Assembly (NCBI GenBank): GCA_028821195.1
Contig: JAPPHB010000066.1
Span: 1-64,000 of the forward strand
Direction of reading: 5' to 3'
From: Gammaproteobacteria bacterium
GTDB lineage: Bacteria > Gemmatimonadota > Gemmatimonadetes > Longimicrobiales > Gaopeijiaceae
Length of the DNA: 64,000 bases
Positions 16,401 to 24,545 of the stretch are shown here, one piece after another. The notes below the pieces were generated by a model that was given only the letters and a program-made list of their open reading frames with translations, did no database searches and was not told the DNA's origin. The translations under genes were made by a program, and so were the position numbers. The first letter of the stretch is position 1, and each line of letters starts with the position of its first letter.

Positions 16401-16580
16401 CTCGCCGACCGGAGCGCCCGACTGGGCGTCGGTGACGATTCCCGTGATGCGGCCGTTCTGGGCGTGCGCGGGCAGCGCGGAGAGCATCGCGAGGCCCGCC
16501 ACAATCAGAACGGTCAACCCTCCTCCCAATCGACCAGGCCCGCGGGGTCTGTGTGGAAAGAACAGGGACAATCGGGACAT
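13491..16580 (-). CDS. SusC/RagA family TonB-linked outer-membrane receptor
   Basis: A 1029-residue TonB-dependent transporter. After the signal peptide (ending PAHAQ) comes a carboxypeptidase-regulatory-like domain (GRITGIVTDAQSGAPVGEVQ), a linker ending LDEIVVTG, then the plug domain (LLQAAAPGIQV, IYVDGVRI, GSAATTLYGTEASAGVIQV) and a 22-strand barrel. The last strand ends in Phe (FRMSMRVTF) as required for barrel assembly. It imports a large or oligomeric nutrient using TonB energy, together with the SusD partner. GGAGG lies six bases before the ATG at 16580. No linked glycosidase is present, so a peptide or other substrate is as likely as a glycan. Confidence 0.93.
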   Translation of the reverse strand: MSRLSLFFPHRPRGPGRLGGGLTVLIVAGLAMLSALPAHAQNGRITGIVTDAQSGAPVGEVQVYVVGSTLGTLTRSNGRYLILNVPPGSYELRAERIGFQTVTESVDVPVDGTVTRDFALTTEALGLDEIVVTGAAGAARRREIGNAIAQINLTDIPEREANVSDLLQAAAPGIQVIGGSSEPAQGKQIRLRGNSSVAMSNQPIIYVDGVRIMDDAFPVVATPGTGLGRPSLITVTPLDMINPNDIERIEVIKGSAATTLYGTEASAGVIQVFTKRGSAGAPVWTAEIQQGTGWMQPFGAPGGDFIQMEHYMRDAWWGGGYEGGQYSTDCVTDDDRWKGVNSSASGPCSFPGSVWFQNYLLSVRGGAEALQYFISGQYQDDSYVLANDELEKYNFRGNFTMTPVEDLQIQWNTGYTSQWLSGTPSGNNAEGIQLNAFRQERNYVGSADPREIGKLLEYEFDQRNERLNSGITLTYTPQARLTNRFTFGYDYSNQEGENQRNFGFFLKPLGSRTNDTFQRRVLTFDYVGTYNLPITSTINSNFSWGGQSIGDSQVRLRLLGEDFPGAAEPTVSSAAIKVAEEDREKVWNAGFFFQNVFDFSNKYFVTGGIRVDGNSAFGSGFGLQVYPKVSGTWVISDEDFWDPGLGSIKLRAAYGQSGRAPGAFDAVRTWDPAGYAGTPAFTPANLGNPDLGPEVSREWEFGFDASWLDDRLSATFTYFDQQTTDALMFVSAVPSQGFTRSQLQNVGTVGANGIELQLDARLFQSTNFSVDAGLGVSTYNSEVMSLCKGETEPSEVVLARDPDAECIAPFWDLNGRIIEGQALPVEVGRRVINRDEIADPQFADNPDTPAAPGRTGENVIIGPQLPTHTITPSLAVRFPGNILLSARGEYMGGHVAYINEISISRSVRSPLCFPWYVTPKTSIELKPETPAIWRERCTPGFSRDYWFDSDYFKLRNVSLTVPVDAVFPERVSNATFTATLSNFYDWYREIPWYDPESLGNTPALDDGIGNQTERVPSPVTFRMSMRVTF

Positions 16581-16935
16581 GGAGCCCTCCTTCGGCGACG
16601 CAAGTCACCGGCGTTGCGCCCGGTGCGCCGAGAAACAGACTCCTGCCAAAAGCCCCTGGGACGAACTCCCAGACCGCGCGTTGACCGAACTGCCGTCCCA
16701 AACGACGCTGGTGCTGGTGAATAGAGGGGTCGAACCGCAAACGTGTAGAATTGGCCGTGAGTGGGGGTCACGCAAGCAGCCGCGCGGGCGGCAGTTGGGA
16801 GACCGGAGCCGGCGTCGAGGCTTTCGGGGGTTGCGCGCGTCCGCGGCGGCGCGATAATCGTCAACCGAACGCCCATCGATTTGCGTGCGACACGGTGCCT
16901 CGCTCGAGCCCGTTGTCGGCCGGCCGGGAGGTGCC
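16581..16935. other. Intergenic region between divergent genes
   Basis: A 355-base stretch between the susC-like gene (minus) and a small lipoprotein gene (plus). It must hold the promoters for both. Apart from the two ribosome-binding sites at its ends, I see no convincing promoter boxes, RNA gene, repeat or coding signal. Open frames across it lack a family-like pattern. Confidence 0.6.
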
Positions 16936-17427
16936 ATGCGAGGGACGACCGCGAGACAGGCCATCTGCACTGTCGCGACCTTGCTGCTGTCCTCCGCGTG
17001 TTACCGCTACGTGCCGATGGAAACGGCGGCGGCGGCGCCCGGGGAGCCGGTGAGAGTCTACGTGACCCAGGCCGGCGCAGAGGACTTCCGGGAGGTCTAC
17101 GAGGTGGACCAGGCCTTGCCCAGGGTGCGCGGGACGGTTGTCGGACGGGACGCCGGCGATCTGTTGCTGATGGTAGAGGTCGCGCGGAGGCAGGTGGGCT
17201 TCCAGGCGGTCGGGCTCGAGCAGACGCTGCGCATCCCCGAGGGCGAAATACTCGCGACGGAACGCCGTTCCCTGAACGGGCTCGCCACTTCCGCCTTCGT
17301 GGGGGTCGTCGCCGGTGGAGTGGCGGCGATCCTCAGCTTCATTCTGGAGTCCGAGGGCGAGCCCGCGCCGCCCGATCCGGACCCGGATCTGATGGTGCCG
17401 CTGATCTCTGTACCCGTGGGACGGTAG
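16936..17427 (+). CDS. Small predicted lipoprotein of unknown function
   Basis: A 163-residue protein starting MRGTTARQAI, with a lipoprotein-type signal ending LLSSAC (Cys near residue 22). GGGAGG lies a few bases before the ATG at 16936. The mature domain has a beta-rich segment (GEPVRVYVTQAGAEDF, VRGTVVGRDAGDLLLMVEV), and a later hydrophobic helix (TSAFVGVVAGGVAAILSFI) may re-enter the membrane. The C-terminus is Pro/Asp-rich. It resembles small envelope lipoproteins common in Gemmatimonadota, but no function can be assigned. It faces the convergent membrane-protein genes at 17.4-19.2 kb. Confidence 0.65.
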   Translation: MRGTTARQAICTVATLLLSSACYRYVPMETAAAAPGEPVRVYVTQAGAEDFREVYEVDQALPRVRGTVVGRDAGDLLLMVEVARRQVGFQAVGLEQTLRIPEGEILATERRSLNGLATSAFVGVVAGGVAAILSFILESEGEPAPPDPDPDLMVPLISVPVGR

Positions 17428-17443
17428 GCTGAAGCGAGCCCGG

Positions 17444-18112
17444 CTACCGCCGCTCGGCGGTGCAGTCGATCAGGTTCACGCAGGTCACCTCGTAGAGATG
17501 CCGCTGGCCGGGGGGCAGGGCCAGCACGCTGGCGGCCGCGACCGCGTCCCGGATGTCCACCGGCTGACCGGGGCGGAAGGTGATGGTGGCGCGCCAGCGC
17601 TGCGCGCCGCCGTCCTCGTAGGACTCGATCCTGGAATCGATCACCCAGGGGACCTCGGAGAATGCCCGGTTCAGATCCGAAAGATCGGTGGCGCCCCGCG
17701 GCCCGCTCGCAAGCTGAAGCCACACCGTCTCCACCGAGAACGGATGGTTCTCGCGCCAGCGGGCGAGGGCCGCGTTCACCTTCTCGTGGTCCGCCCCCGT
17801 GTTCAGGAGATGCTGGGCGTAGGACTGGAGCAGCAGATCGTTGTGCTTGACGTCCGAGGCGAGCGCCTCTTCCAGGTGCGCGAGAAACGTCTCCTCGTCC
17901 CCCTGCTGCAGCGCCTGCACCGCCTCCAGGAAGTCCGTGTCAGGGTCTCCGGGGTTGATGGCCGAGACGACATCGGTCATCTCCCCCCACTTCTCGTTCA
18001 GAAAATCGATCGGCTCCTGTCCGCGCGACACCAGATACTCCCGCGCCCCCACGATGACGGCGATCGCGTAGATGCCGATCAGCATGCGATAACGCCTGTA
18101 CCAGTCGGCCAC
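17444..18112 (-). CDS. Membrane-anchored protein of unknown function
   Basis: A 222-residue protein whose GTG start (18112) shares one base with the stop of the preceding membrane-protein gene, so the two are translationally coupled. It has a single N-terminal membrane anchor (LIGIYAIAVIVGA) followed by a helical region resembling TPR-like repeats (FLEAVQALQQGDEETFLAHL, QSYAQHLLNTGAD) and a C-terminal domain containing two Cys (CVNLIDC). An ATG eight codons in is a possible alternative start. A much longer reading in the same frame covers the upstream gene and is a shadow. Function unknown; it presumably acts with its neighbour. Confidence 0.7.
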   Translation of the reverse strand: MADWYRRYRMLIGIYAIAVIVGAREYLVSRGQEPIDFLNEKWGEMTDVVSAINPGDPDTDFLEAVQALQQGDEETFLAHLEEALASDVKHNDLLLQSYAQHLLNTGADHEKVNAALARWRENHPFSVETVWLQLASGPRGATDLSDLNRAFSEVPWVIDSRIESYEDGGAQRWRATITFRPGQPVDIRDAVAAASVLALPPGQRHLYEVTCVNLIDCTAERR

Positions 18113-19194
18113 TAGAGCCCCCGCTGGGTCTGCTTGTCGCGCACCTTCCAGATGAACGAGTCGAGGTAGTAGTGCATGAGCCCGTAGGCGTAGACCATCA
18201 TCTGCGAGAAGAGGGCGTAGCCGCTCGAGTAGTCGAGCGCCGGGATGCCGAACTCGGGCAGCGCGGGATAGGGCGCGAAGTTCACTACCCCGAATCCGAA
18301 CTCGTCCAGCGGACGGTTGATGAGGAGCTGGAAGAGGACGGCGTAGGCCGCCCCGCCCACCAGGAACCAGCGAAGCCTGCCCTTGCCGGTCACCCGCGAC
18401 CAGAAGCCGGGTCTGGAGGTCCCCTTGCTGGCGGTCCGGCGCATGTAGGAATACACCATGACGATGTACTGGACGCCGTGCATGAGGCGGTGCGCGACCG
18501 CGTACAGCAGAATCGAGGTGGTCTGCCAGGCCACAAAGTACCAGAGGAAGTAGCTGGCCCCGATGAACAGGTACTTGATGGGGTTGATGGTTCCGCCCGC
18601 GGCCGCGATCTGCCGCAGGTGCAGCGCGTAGACGATCAGATACCCCACCAGCACGATCTGGCTGACCGTCAGCAGCCCGTCCACGAAGCCCGCCGACACG
18701 GGCACGTGCATGCGGTGCAGCTCCCGGATCCACAGGAAGCGGAACATGGGCGCGCTGATGAACATGTAGCCGTACAGCACGCAGTGCAGGCCGAGGTCGA
18801 AGCGGCGCGTCGAGGGAAGCCCGGCGCCGGCCTTGAAGTCGTAGATGCGCGCGAGCCCGTGCTGCTGCATGAGGCTGTGCTGATGGTCCCAGGCGGTCAC
18901 CAGCAGCAGCAGGGTGATGGGCGCGAACTGCAGGCCCAGGACGGTGAAGCCGACGATCACGATCGGGCCGGCGATCAGGCGGTTCCTGAAGCGCTCCCAG
19001 ATGTCGGGCATCCCGTAGGAGCGCACCCACCCGGCGTAGTGGTGCGGGATGGTGATCCACAGATTGATGGACGCCACCGCCACGTAGGGGAGCCAGGCCT
19101 GGAAGCCCAGCGCGAGCGCGACGGCGAAGAAGGGCAGCCCGAGGAACCAGACGATGTCCGCTCGGCGATTCAGGATGTAGCCCGTTTTGAACAT
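18112..19194 (-). CDS. Polytopic membrane protein of unknown function
   Basis: A 360-residue integral membrane protein with about eight hydrophobic segments. Conserved-looking His motifs occur in loops: PHHYAGW (near residue 50), WDHQHSLMQQHG (near 102) and AHRLMHGVQY (near 235). Clustered histidines in a membrane protein can bind metals, as in desaturase or oxygenase families, but the spacing does not match the classic eight-His pattern, so no enzyme is named. It begins 147 bases from the divergent SRAP gene and is followed without a gap by the 222-residue anchored protein. Confidence 0.75.
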   Translation of the reverse strand: MFKTGYILNRRADIVWFLGLPFFAVALALGFQAWLPYVAVASINLWITIPHHYAGWVRSYGMPDIWERFRNRLIAGPIVIVGFTVLGLQFAPITLLLLVTAWDHQHSLMQQHGLARIYDFKAGAGLPSTRRFDLGLHCVLYGYMFISAPMFRFLWIRELHRMHVPVSAGFVDGLLTVSQIVLVGYLIVYALHLRQIAAAGGTINPIKYLFIGASYFLWYFVAWQTTSILLYAVAHRLMHGVQYIVMVYSYMRRTASKGTSRPGFWSRVTGKGRLRWFLVGGAAYAVLFQLLINRPLDEFGFGVVNFAPYPALPEFGIPALDYSSGYALFSQMMVYAYGLMHYYLDSFIWKVRDKQTQRGL

Positions 19195-19341
19195 GCCCGC
19201 CAGGTTGCAGATGACGACGTTCCGCTGGACCTCTGGTACCCATCATCCCACAGTGGACGGTAGGACCGGGGGTGGCGGGAAAGCAACACTCGGATTCCCT
19301 CTTGCACCGAGCTTGAGCACGGGATGGGCAACACCTGACTG

Positions 19342-20031
19342 ATGTGTGGCCGCTTCACCCGGAAGCTGTCGCCGCGGGAGGTATACGACCTCTACGGTGT
19401 GAGCGGGCCGCCGCCTTTGCTTGCGCGGGAGCCCCGCTACAACGGCGCTCCGACGCAGGATTTTGCGGTATGCCGTGTCGATGGCGGCGGGCGCCGGCAC
19501 ATCGCGGAGCTCCGCTGGGGTCTCGTCCCCTCGTGGTGGAACGACGCCGGCGCGGGGCCGCCGCTGATCAACGCGCGCGCAGAGACGATTCGAGAGAAGC
19601 GGGTGTTCGCGGACGCCTTTCGCGAGCGGCGTTGCCTCGTTCCCGCCAGCGGCTGGTTCGAGTGGCAGGGGCCGTCGCAGGCGCGCCAGCCGTTCTACCT
19701 GACGCTCGCCGGGGGAGGCCCCATCTCCTTTGCCGGCATCTGGGAACGCTGGGAGGCGCAGCGGGAAGTCGTCGAGTCCTTCGCGATCCTCACCACGCCG
19801 GCGGCGGCCGAACTCGCCGACATCCACCACCGCCAGCCCGCCATCGTGGATCGGGAGTGGTTCGCGGAGTGGCTTGACCCTTCCAGTCAGGCCCACGAGC
19901 TTCTCGATCGACTGAGCACCCCCAATCCCGGGCCGTACGAACGATGGCCCGTCAGCGCGCGCGTCAACAGTGTTCGGAACGACGACCCGGACCTTCTGCG
20001 GCCCGTCGGGGAGCAGTTGCGGCTGATCTGA
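19342..20031 (+). CDS. SRAP (HMCES/YedK) abasic-site DNA-protein crosslink protein
   Basis: A 229-residue SOS-response-associated peptidase. The catalytic Cys2 immediately follows the initiator Met (MCGRFT). Other hallmarks are present: YNGAPTQDF (active-site Asn), WGLVPSWW, NARAETIREK with the following Phe, RRCLVPASGWFEW (Glu) and the late His motif HHRQPAIV. These proteins form a thiazolidine link to abasic sites in single-stranded DNA, shielding them from cleavage. The length is normal. The start must be the ATG at 19342 because Cys2 becomes N-terminal after Met removal. It stands directly before the PhoX-like gene on the same strand. Confidence 0.93.
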   Translation: MCGRFTRKLSPREVYDLYGVSGPPPLLAREPRYNGAPTQDFAVCRVDGGGRRHIAELRWGLVPSWWNDAGAGPPLINARAETIREKRVFADAFRERRCLVPASGWFEWQGPSQARQPFYLTLAGGGPISFAGIWERWEAQREVVESFAILTTPAAAELADIHHRQPAIVDREWFAEWLDPSSQAHELLDRLSTPNPGPYERWPVSARVNSVRNDDPDLLRPVGEQLRLI

Positions 20032-20047
20032 TGAGGGAGGAATCGAG

Positions 20048-21481
20048 ATGACTCTGGGACGCCGAACCTTTATCTCGCGGCTCGCTTCCGCCGGGGGGCT
20101 TGCCGCCTGTGCGCCATCCCTTGCGGGACTGGTTGCCTGCGGCAGCGAACGGCGGGGTGGGGGCGCCGATCGAAGCTCGCTCGTCATCGAGCCCTATGGC
20201 CCGCTGGTGCGCTCTCCGGACTGCCCCGAAATCGAGATCGCCGAGCGCCTCCACTGCGTGCGTCTGAGTTCGGGCGGCGTTCCCTCGCCGGTGCGCGAGG
20301 GGTTCCTGGTCCCCAACGCGTTCGACGGGATGGCGGCGTTTCCGATGGCGAACGGCAACGTGCGCCTCATCCGGAATCACGAGATGACCGACCCGCCGGA
20401 GTCGGCGCGGCCGATCGGCTCGCCCGCCTACGACGACGCCGGGAGCGGCGGCACGACCTCCCTCGAGGTGCGCATCACGGGCGAAGGCGAGGGCCTGCGG
20501 GTGGAGCTGGTGGACGAGTTTGCGTCACTCGCGGGGACTCGCGTGAACTGCGCCGGCGGTCCGACCCCCTGGGGAAGCTGGCTGTCGTGCGAAGAGACCA
20601 CGGAGGGGCGGGGTGATGGTTTCGAAAGGCCCCACGGGTACATCTTCGAGGTGCCCGTCGACGCCACCGGCCCCGTCGATCCGGTGGCGCTCACGGCCAT
20701 GGGCCGTTTCGTGCACGAAGCGGTGGCGGTCGATCCGGAGACGGGGATCGTGTACGAGACCGAGGACACCTGGTACGTGCCGCTCGTCCCCAATCGGCCC
20801 GGCGCCGGCCTCTACCGCTTCATCCCGCGCGAGCCCGGGGTGCTCGCCGCGGGAGGGCGGCTTCAGATGATGGCGGTCACCGGGGAGCCCGGCTACCTGA
20901 CCGCCCGCAACCAGACTCCGGGTACGGTCCTGCCCGTCCACTGGGTGGAAATCGACGACCCGGATCCCGAAGACGCACGGGAGGACGAACTGGCGGTTTT
21001 CAGGCAGGGTCTCGCGAAGGGAGGCGCCCGCTTCGCCCGCCTGGAGGGGGCCTTCCATGGGGACGGCGGCATCTACGTGGTCTCCACCAACGGCGGCGAC
21101 GCAACCTCTGGGCAGGTGTTCCACTACCGGCCGGTCTCCGCCGACCGGGGCGAGCTGACGCTCGTGTTCGAGTCGCCCGCGCCGGAGGTGCTGGACAGTC
21201 CGGACAACATCGTGCTCAGCCCGCGGGGCGGGCTGGTCATGTGCGAGGACGGAAGCGGCGAGCAGCACGTGCGCGCGCTCGACCGGGAGGGCAGGATCGT
21301 CAACCTGGCACGCGCGCCGCTGGGGCCGGAGGGAGGGACGGCCGGCGAGTTCGCGGGCTCCTGCTTCAGCCCGGACGGGCGCGTGCTCTTCTTCAACCAG
21401 CAGGGCGGGCGGCGGGCGGGCAGCACGCTGTCGAGCAGCACCTACGCGATGTGGGGACCGTGGGAGGACGGGCCCGTATGA
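20048..21481 (+). CDS. PhoX-like (DUF839) secreted phosphatase-family protein
   Basis: A 477-residue protein with a Tat-type signal (GRRTFISRLASAGG) that also contains a possible lipobox (LVAC). The body matches the DUF839/PhoX family: a beta-propeller with NHEM, YDDAGSGGTTSLEV, CAGGPTPWGSWLSCEET, FVHEAVAVDPETG and a late CEDGSGEQHVR motif. PhoX enzymes use calcium and iron to hydrolyse phosphomonoesters after Tat export. Some paralogues are not phosphatases, so activity is inferred. It begins 16 bases after the SRAP gene with GGGAGGAA upstream, and its stop overlaps the next start (ATGA). Confidence 0.85.
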   Translation: MTLGRRTFISRLASAGGLAACAPSLAGLVACGSERRGGGADRSSLVIEPYGPLVRSPDCPEIEIAERLHCVRLSSGGVPSPVREGFLVPNAFDGMAAFPMANGNVRLIRNHEMTDPPESARPIGSPAYDDAGSGGTTSLEVRITGEGEGLRVELVDEFASLAGTRVNCAGGPTPWGSWLSCEETTEGRGDGFERPHGYIFEVPVDATGPVDPVALTAMGRFVHEAVAVDPETGIVYETEDTWYVPLVPNRPGAGLYRFIPREPGVLAAGGRLQMMAVTGEPGYLTARNQTPGTVLPVHWVEIDDPDPEDAREDELAVFRQGLAKGGARFARLEGAFHGDGGIYVVSTNGGDATSGQVFHYRPVSADRGELTLVFESPAPEVLDSPDNIVLSPRGGLVMCEDGSGEQHVRALDREGRIVNLARAPLGPEGGTAGEFAGSCFSPDGRVLFFNQQGGRRAGSTLSSSTYAMWGPWEDGPV

Positions 21482-22407
21482 GCGGCGCCGCGGTGTTCGG
21501 CGCGCTTGCGATTGCGGGCGCATGGGCCCTCAGCCCCGCTGACGGGCGGGCCCAGTCCGCCGAACACGGGCCGCTCGTGCTCGAGTTGCCCGCCAGCACC
21601 CGCGGGCTGGCGCTGGGCGGCGCCTTCTACACGGTGGGCAACGACAGCGACGCCGTGTTCCACAATCCGGCCCTGATTGGGGGCAACGGCGTGATCGGCG
21701 GGGCGATGCAGCGCTTCGGGACCGCAAGCCTGCTCGCCACGGTGTCCGGCGCGGCTGACTGGTCTTCCGCCAGCGTCGCCGTGGGGGTTCAGACGCTGAG
21801 CTTTGGAGTACCGGACCGGGGTGCGGCCGTGCTGTCCCACGACGCGCAGTCGCTCTTCACCAACGGGAAGACGGGAACGGCCGAGGTCGCCGTCTCGGTA
21901 GGGTATGCGCGGGAGGTGCGGGGCATACGGGCGGGCATCACCGGCAAGCTGGTGGACCAGCGCCTCGGCGGTCACCACGACGCCACCGGGGCCCTCGACC
22001 TGGGGGTGGCGGTCGCGGCCGGGCCCGCGCGGCTGGGGCTCGCCGTGCACAACCTGGGGCCGGGGCTCACGCTGGGCGAAGTCGAGGTCCCGCTGCCCTG
22101 GCGGGTCACGGCGGGCGGGTCGACGCCGGCCATCCCGGTGGGACCGCTCGACCTGGGCTGGACCGCCGCGGTCTCCCGCGAGGCGGATGGCGCGGTCGTT
22201 CCCGGGGCGGGGATGGAGATCGCGTACTGGCCCGTGCGCGGACGGACCTTTACGGCCCGCTTCGGCGTGCGTCGCGCTCCGGACGGCTTCGGCCGCCCGG
22301 TCACCTTCGGTGGCGCGTTCAACGGCGACCGGCTCGCCATCGACTACGCCTGGCAGCGCTACGACGGCGGAGAGGCGGCCCACCGCTTCGGGTTGAGCTG
22401 GCGATAG
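21478..22407 (+). CDS. PorV/PorQ-like outer-membrane barrel protein
   Basis: A 309-residue exported protein with a signal peptide (MSGAAVFGALAIAGAWAL, cleaved near GRAQS). The mature sequence opens with a pattern typical of the PorV/PorQ/UPF0164 barrels: STRGLALGGAFYTVGNDSDA, then FHNPALI. The rest alternates short amphipathic strands (VGVQTLSFGV, VAVSVGYAREV, FTARFGVRRAPDG) and finishes with an aromatic strand (HRFGLSWR). It probably forms a 14-strand outer-membrane barrel. The ATG overlaps the PhoX-like stop by four bases, so the two are co-translated. Substrate unknown. Confidence 0.75.
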   Translation: MSGAAVFGALAIAGAWALSPADGRAQSAEHGPLVLELPASTRGLALGGAFYTVGNDSDAVFHNPALIGGNGVIGGAMQRFGTASLLATVSGAADWSSASVAVGVQTLSFGVPDRGAAVLSHDAQSLFTNGKTGTAEVAVSVGYAREVRGIRAGITGKLVDQRLGGHHDATGALDLGVAVAAGPARLGLAVHNLGPGLTLGEVEVPLPWRVTAGGSTPAIPVGPLDLGWTAAVSREADGAVVPGAGMEIAYWPVRGRTFTARFGVRRAPDGFGRPVTFGGAFNGDRLAIDYAWQRYDGGEAAHRFGLSWR

Positions 22408-22429
22408 GCTGAGGGGCGCGGGTGACGGC

Positions 22430-24376
22430 TCAGGGCACCCGCACCGCCGTGTAGGCCGGGTCCATGCGGGCGAACCCTACATCGTCCAGCACCACCTCGC
22501 CCGCGACCGTCCGGTCGAAGACCAGCCCCACCTCCCTCAGTTCGTCCAGCCGGAGCCCCGGAGCCGCTTCCACGAAGTCCGCCAGCGGAATCGAGTAGCT
22601 CTGTAGCAGCAGCTCGAACAGATTGGCGAATCGGTCGTCCTCGAGATCGCGGCGCCGCAGGACCCGCATCTCCAGGGGCTTGCGCACCGGTCCGTAGCGG
22701 CTGAGCGGCACCGAGGCGACGCGTCCGGTCCCATCCCGCGCAATGATGCTCAGGTCGGGTGGCCCATCGTCGCCCTCCTCGTCCTCGGACTCGCGGACGT
22801 CATCTCCGCGATCTTCGGAGTCGCTTGCGTCATCTCCGCTTTCGTCCCCGGCGCTCCGCGGCCTCGGAGTCGCCCGCGTGACCGCAAGCGACAGCTCCAA
22901 CGAGGCTTCGGGCCCGAGATCCCACTCCGCGGCGAGCGTTGCGGGGAGCTCGATGGTGTACGCCGCCGCCGGGCCCAGCGTGTCCGCGCCCGCGATGCGG
23001 TTGTTCCACCCCAGCCACACGGCCTGGTTGTCCTGTGAGGCCGAGGTTTCCGGCCGGTTGCTGGAACGCAGCCCGATGCGGCCCTCCCGCCAGGTGGACA
23101 GGCTGTCGCCGCGCATGCGAACTCCGCGGTGGGTTCCCGAGGTGACGTCGATATCCTCCTCGAAATCGGCCAGCGTGCGGAAGCTCTCGGTCTGGAAACG
23201 GGTCACATACATGGTCTTCGGCAGCCAGCCGCCGATCACCCGGTGATCGCGGAACATCGGCAGATAACGGCGGTCGTCCCGCAGCGTGGTCTCGAGGAAG
23301 GCGGAGATGTAGATCTCGGCAAAACGGCGCTGGTCCTCGCCGGGCATGAGCGCGCGCAGGTCCAGGATACGCCCGCTGCGCGGCCCGTTGTCGTGCGCAC
23401 CCCACACCGTATTCCACTGCCCGTGGTTGGCGCGGTAGACCCAGACGGCGGTCTTGAGGCGCGGCTGCCCATCGGTGAAGCTCACGCGCTTGTACAGGCG
23501 CAGGCCGTGAAAGCTGGTCACGTCGCCGTCGTGCGACCCGTGGAAGACCATGTAGTTCACGTTCTCGACCGGGACGAAGCGATTGGTGGGCAGGTACTGC
23601 CCGTCCACCGGGGCGATGGCGATGATCGCGCGGATGTCGTAGTCGAAGTCGAACTCGAGCGAGGCGTCGTCCGGGTAGCGCTCCAAGCGGTTGAAGGCCG
23701 CGGCGTGCCCCACCGCTTCTCCGCCCCGGGAATGGCCGATGAGGGCGATGCGCTCCATGTCGACGCGCCCGTGGAAAAGGTTGGCCTCGTCCTCGTTGAA
23801 CTCTTTCCACACGCCGACGTGCTGGAGCAGGAACCAGCCCCGGGCGTCGTTCTCGCCCCGGATACCGCCGTTGATGAAGTTCATGTCCACGGACGCCAGG
23901 ATGTACCCACGGCTGGCCAACAGCTCTCCCAGATAGTCGTAGCCGGGATCCGAGAAGTCGCGCATGTTGTGGTTGCCGTGCACCACCAGCACCAGCGGGA
24001 AGGGCCCTTCGCCCACCGGATACCAGACGCGCGCGTTGAGCGGGAAGCGATCCGGCTCGAAGCCCCAGTAGCTGTTGCGGCTCTCCGCCGACGAACCGAG
24101 ATCGACCAGCTTCGAGGCGTCGACGGGCTCGGTGACGTAGGTGACCGAGTCGCGGTACTCGGGCCGGTTCCTGTCGGAACCGCTGCCGTAGTAGAGGGTG
24201 CGCACCTCGTGGGGGCCGCGCTGCCCGGGATCGGGCGCCTCCAGAAGCTGGCGCGCGAGGACGTCATCGGCGTCGCTGGGAGCCAGTTCCAGTGGTCCCC
24301 GGCAACCCGCAAGCGGAATGAGCGCGAGGATCCCGACCCATCTTACGGCAGTCCGCAGGTAGCCGGATGGTTGCAA
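22430..24376 (-). CDS. Alpha/beta-hydrolase lipoprotein
   Basis: A 648-residue protein with a TTG start at 24376, preceded by GGAGGAGAAAGG. This start gives a clean lipoprotein signal (VGILALIPLAGC, Cys near residue 27). The alpha/beta-hydrolase core shows the oxyanion segment LVLVVHGNHN, the nucleophile elbow GHSRGG and later Asp/His candidates (HGSHDGDV, ANHGQW), similar to large platelet-activating-factor hydrolase/esterase relatives. An acidic low-complexity stretch (about bases 22745-22860, repeated Asp/Glu/Ser) separates the hydrolase from a C-terminal beta-rich domain (LVFDRTVAGEVVLDDVGFAR). It probably hydrolyses an ester or amide at the periplasmic side of a membrane. It converges with the barrel gene, 22 bases apart. 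Confidence 0.8.
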   Translation of the reverse strand: MQPSGYLRTAVRWVGILALIPLAGCRGPLELAPSDADDVLARQLLEAPDPGQRGPHEVRTLYYGSGSDRNRPEYRDSVTYVTEPVDASKLVDLGSSAESRNSYWGFEPDRFPLNARVWYPVGEGPFPLVLVVHGNHNMRDFSDPGYDYLGELLASRGYILASVDMNFINGGIRGENDARGWFLLQHVGVWKEFNEDEANLFHGRVDMERIALIGHSRGGEAVGHAAAFNRLERYPDDASLEFDFDYDIRAIIAIAPVDGQYLPTNRFVPVENVNYMVFHGSHDGDVTSFHGLRLYKRVSFTDGQPRLKTAVWVYRANHGQWNTVWGAHDNGPRSGRILDLRALMPGEDQRRFAEIYISAFLETTLRDDRRYLPMFRDHRVIGGWLPKTMYVTRFQTESFRTLADFEEDIDVTSGTHRGVRMRGDSLSTWREGRIGLRSSNRPETSASQDNQAVWLGWNNRIAGADTLGPAAAYTIELPATLAAEWDLGPEASLELSLAVTRATPRPRSAGDESGDDASDSEDRGDDVRESEDEEGDDGPPDLSIIARDGTGRVASVPLSRYGPVRKPLEMRVLRRRDLEDDRFANLFELLLQSYSIPLADFVEAAPGLRLDELREVGLVFDRTVAGEVVLDDVGFARMDPAYTAVRVP

Positions 24377-24545
24377 GACCTTTCTCCTCCACGCAAAATG
24401 CGCTAGCGGCGGCGCGTTGCTCGGCGGTGGCCCGGACGGAGCCCGGGCGCAGCATTCTAGGTGTCCCCGGCCACCTCGATCAAGCAGCCCGCCGAGGCGG
24501 ACCCATTCAGGAACCTTCCGCCGGATGAAGCGATAGGAGCGTTCC

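Noticed and set aside
18113-19246. N-terminal extension giving a 600-residue protein in the frame of the 222-residue protein
   Set aside because: That part overlaps a well-formed membrane-protein gene in another frame and reads as Arg/Pro-rich nonsense; the GTG at 18112 is a better start.
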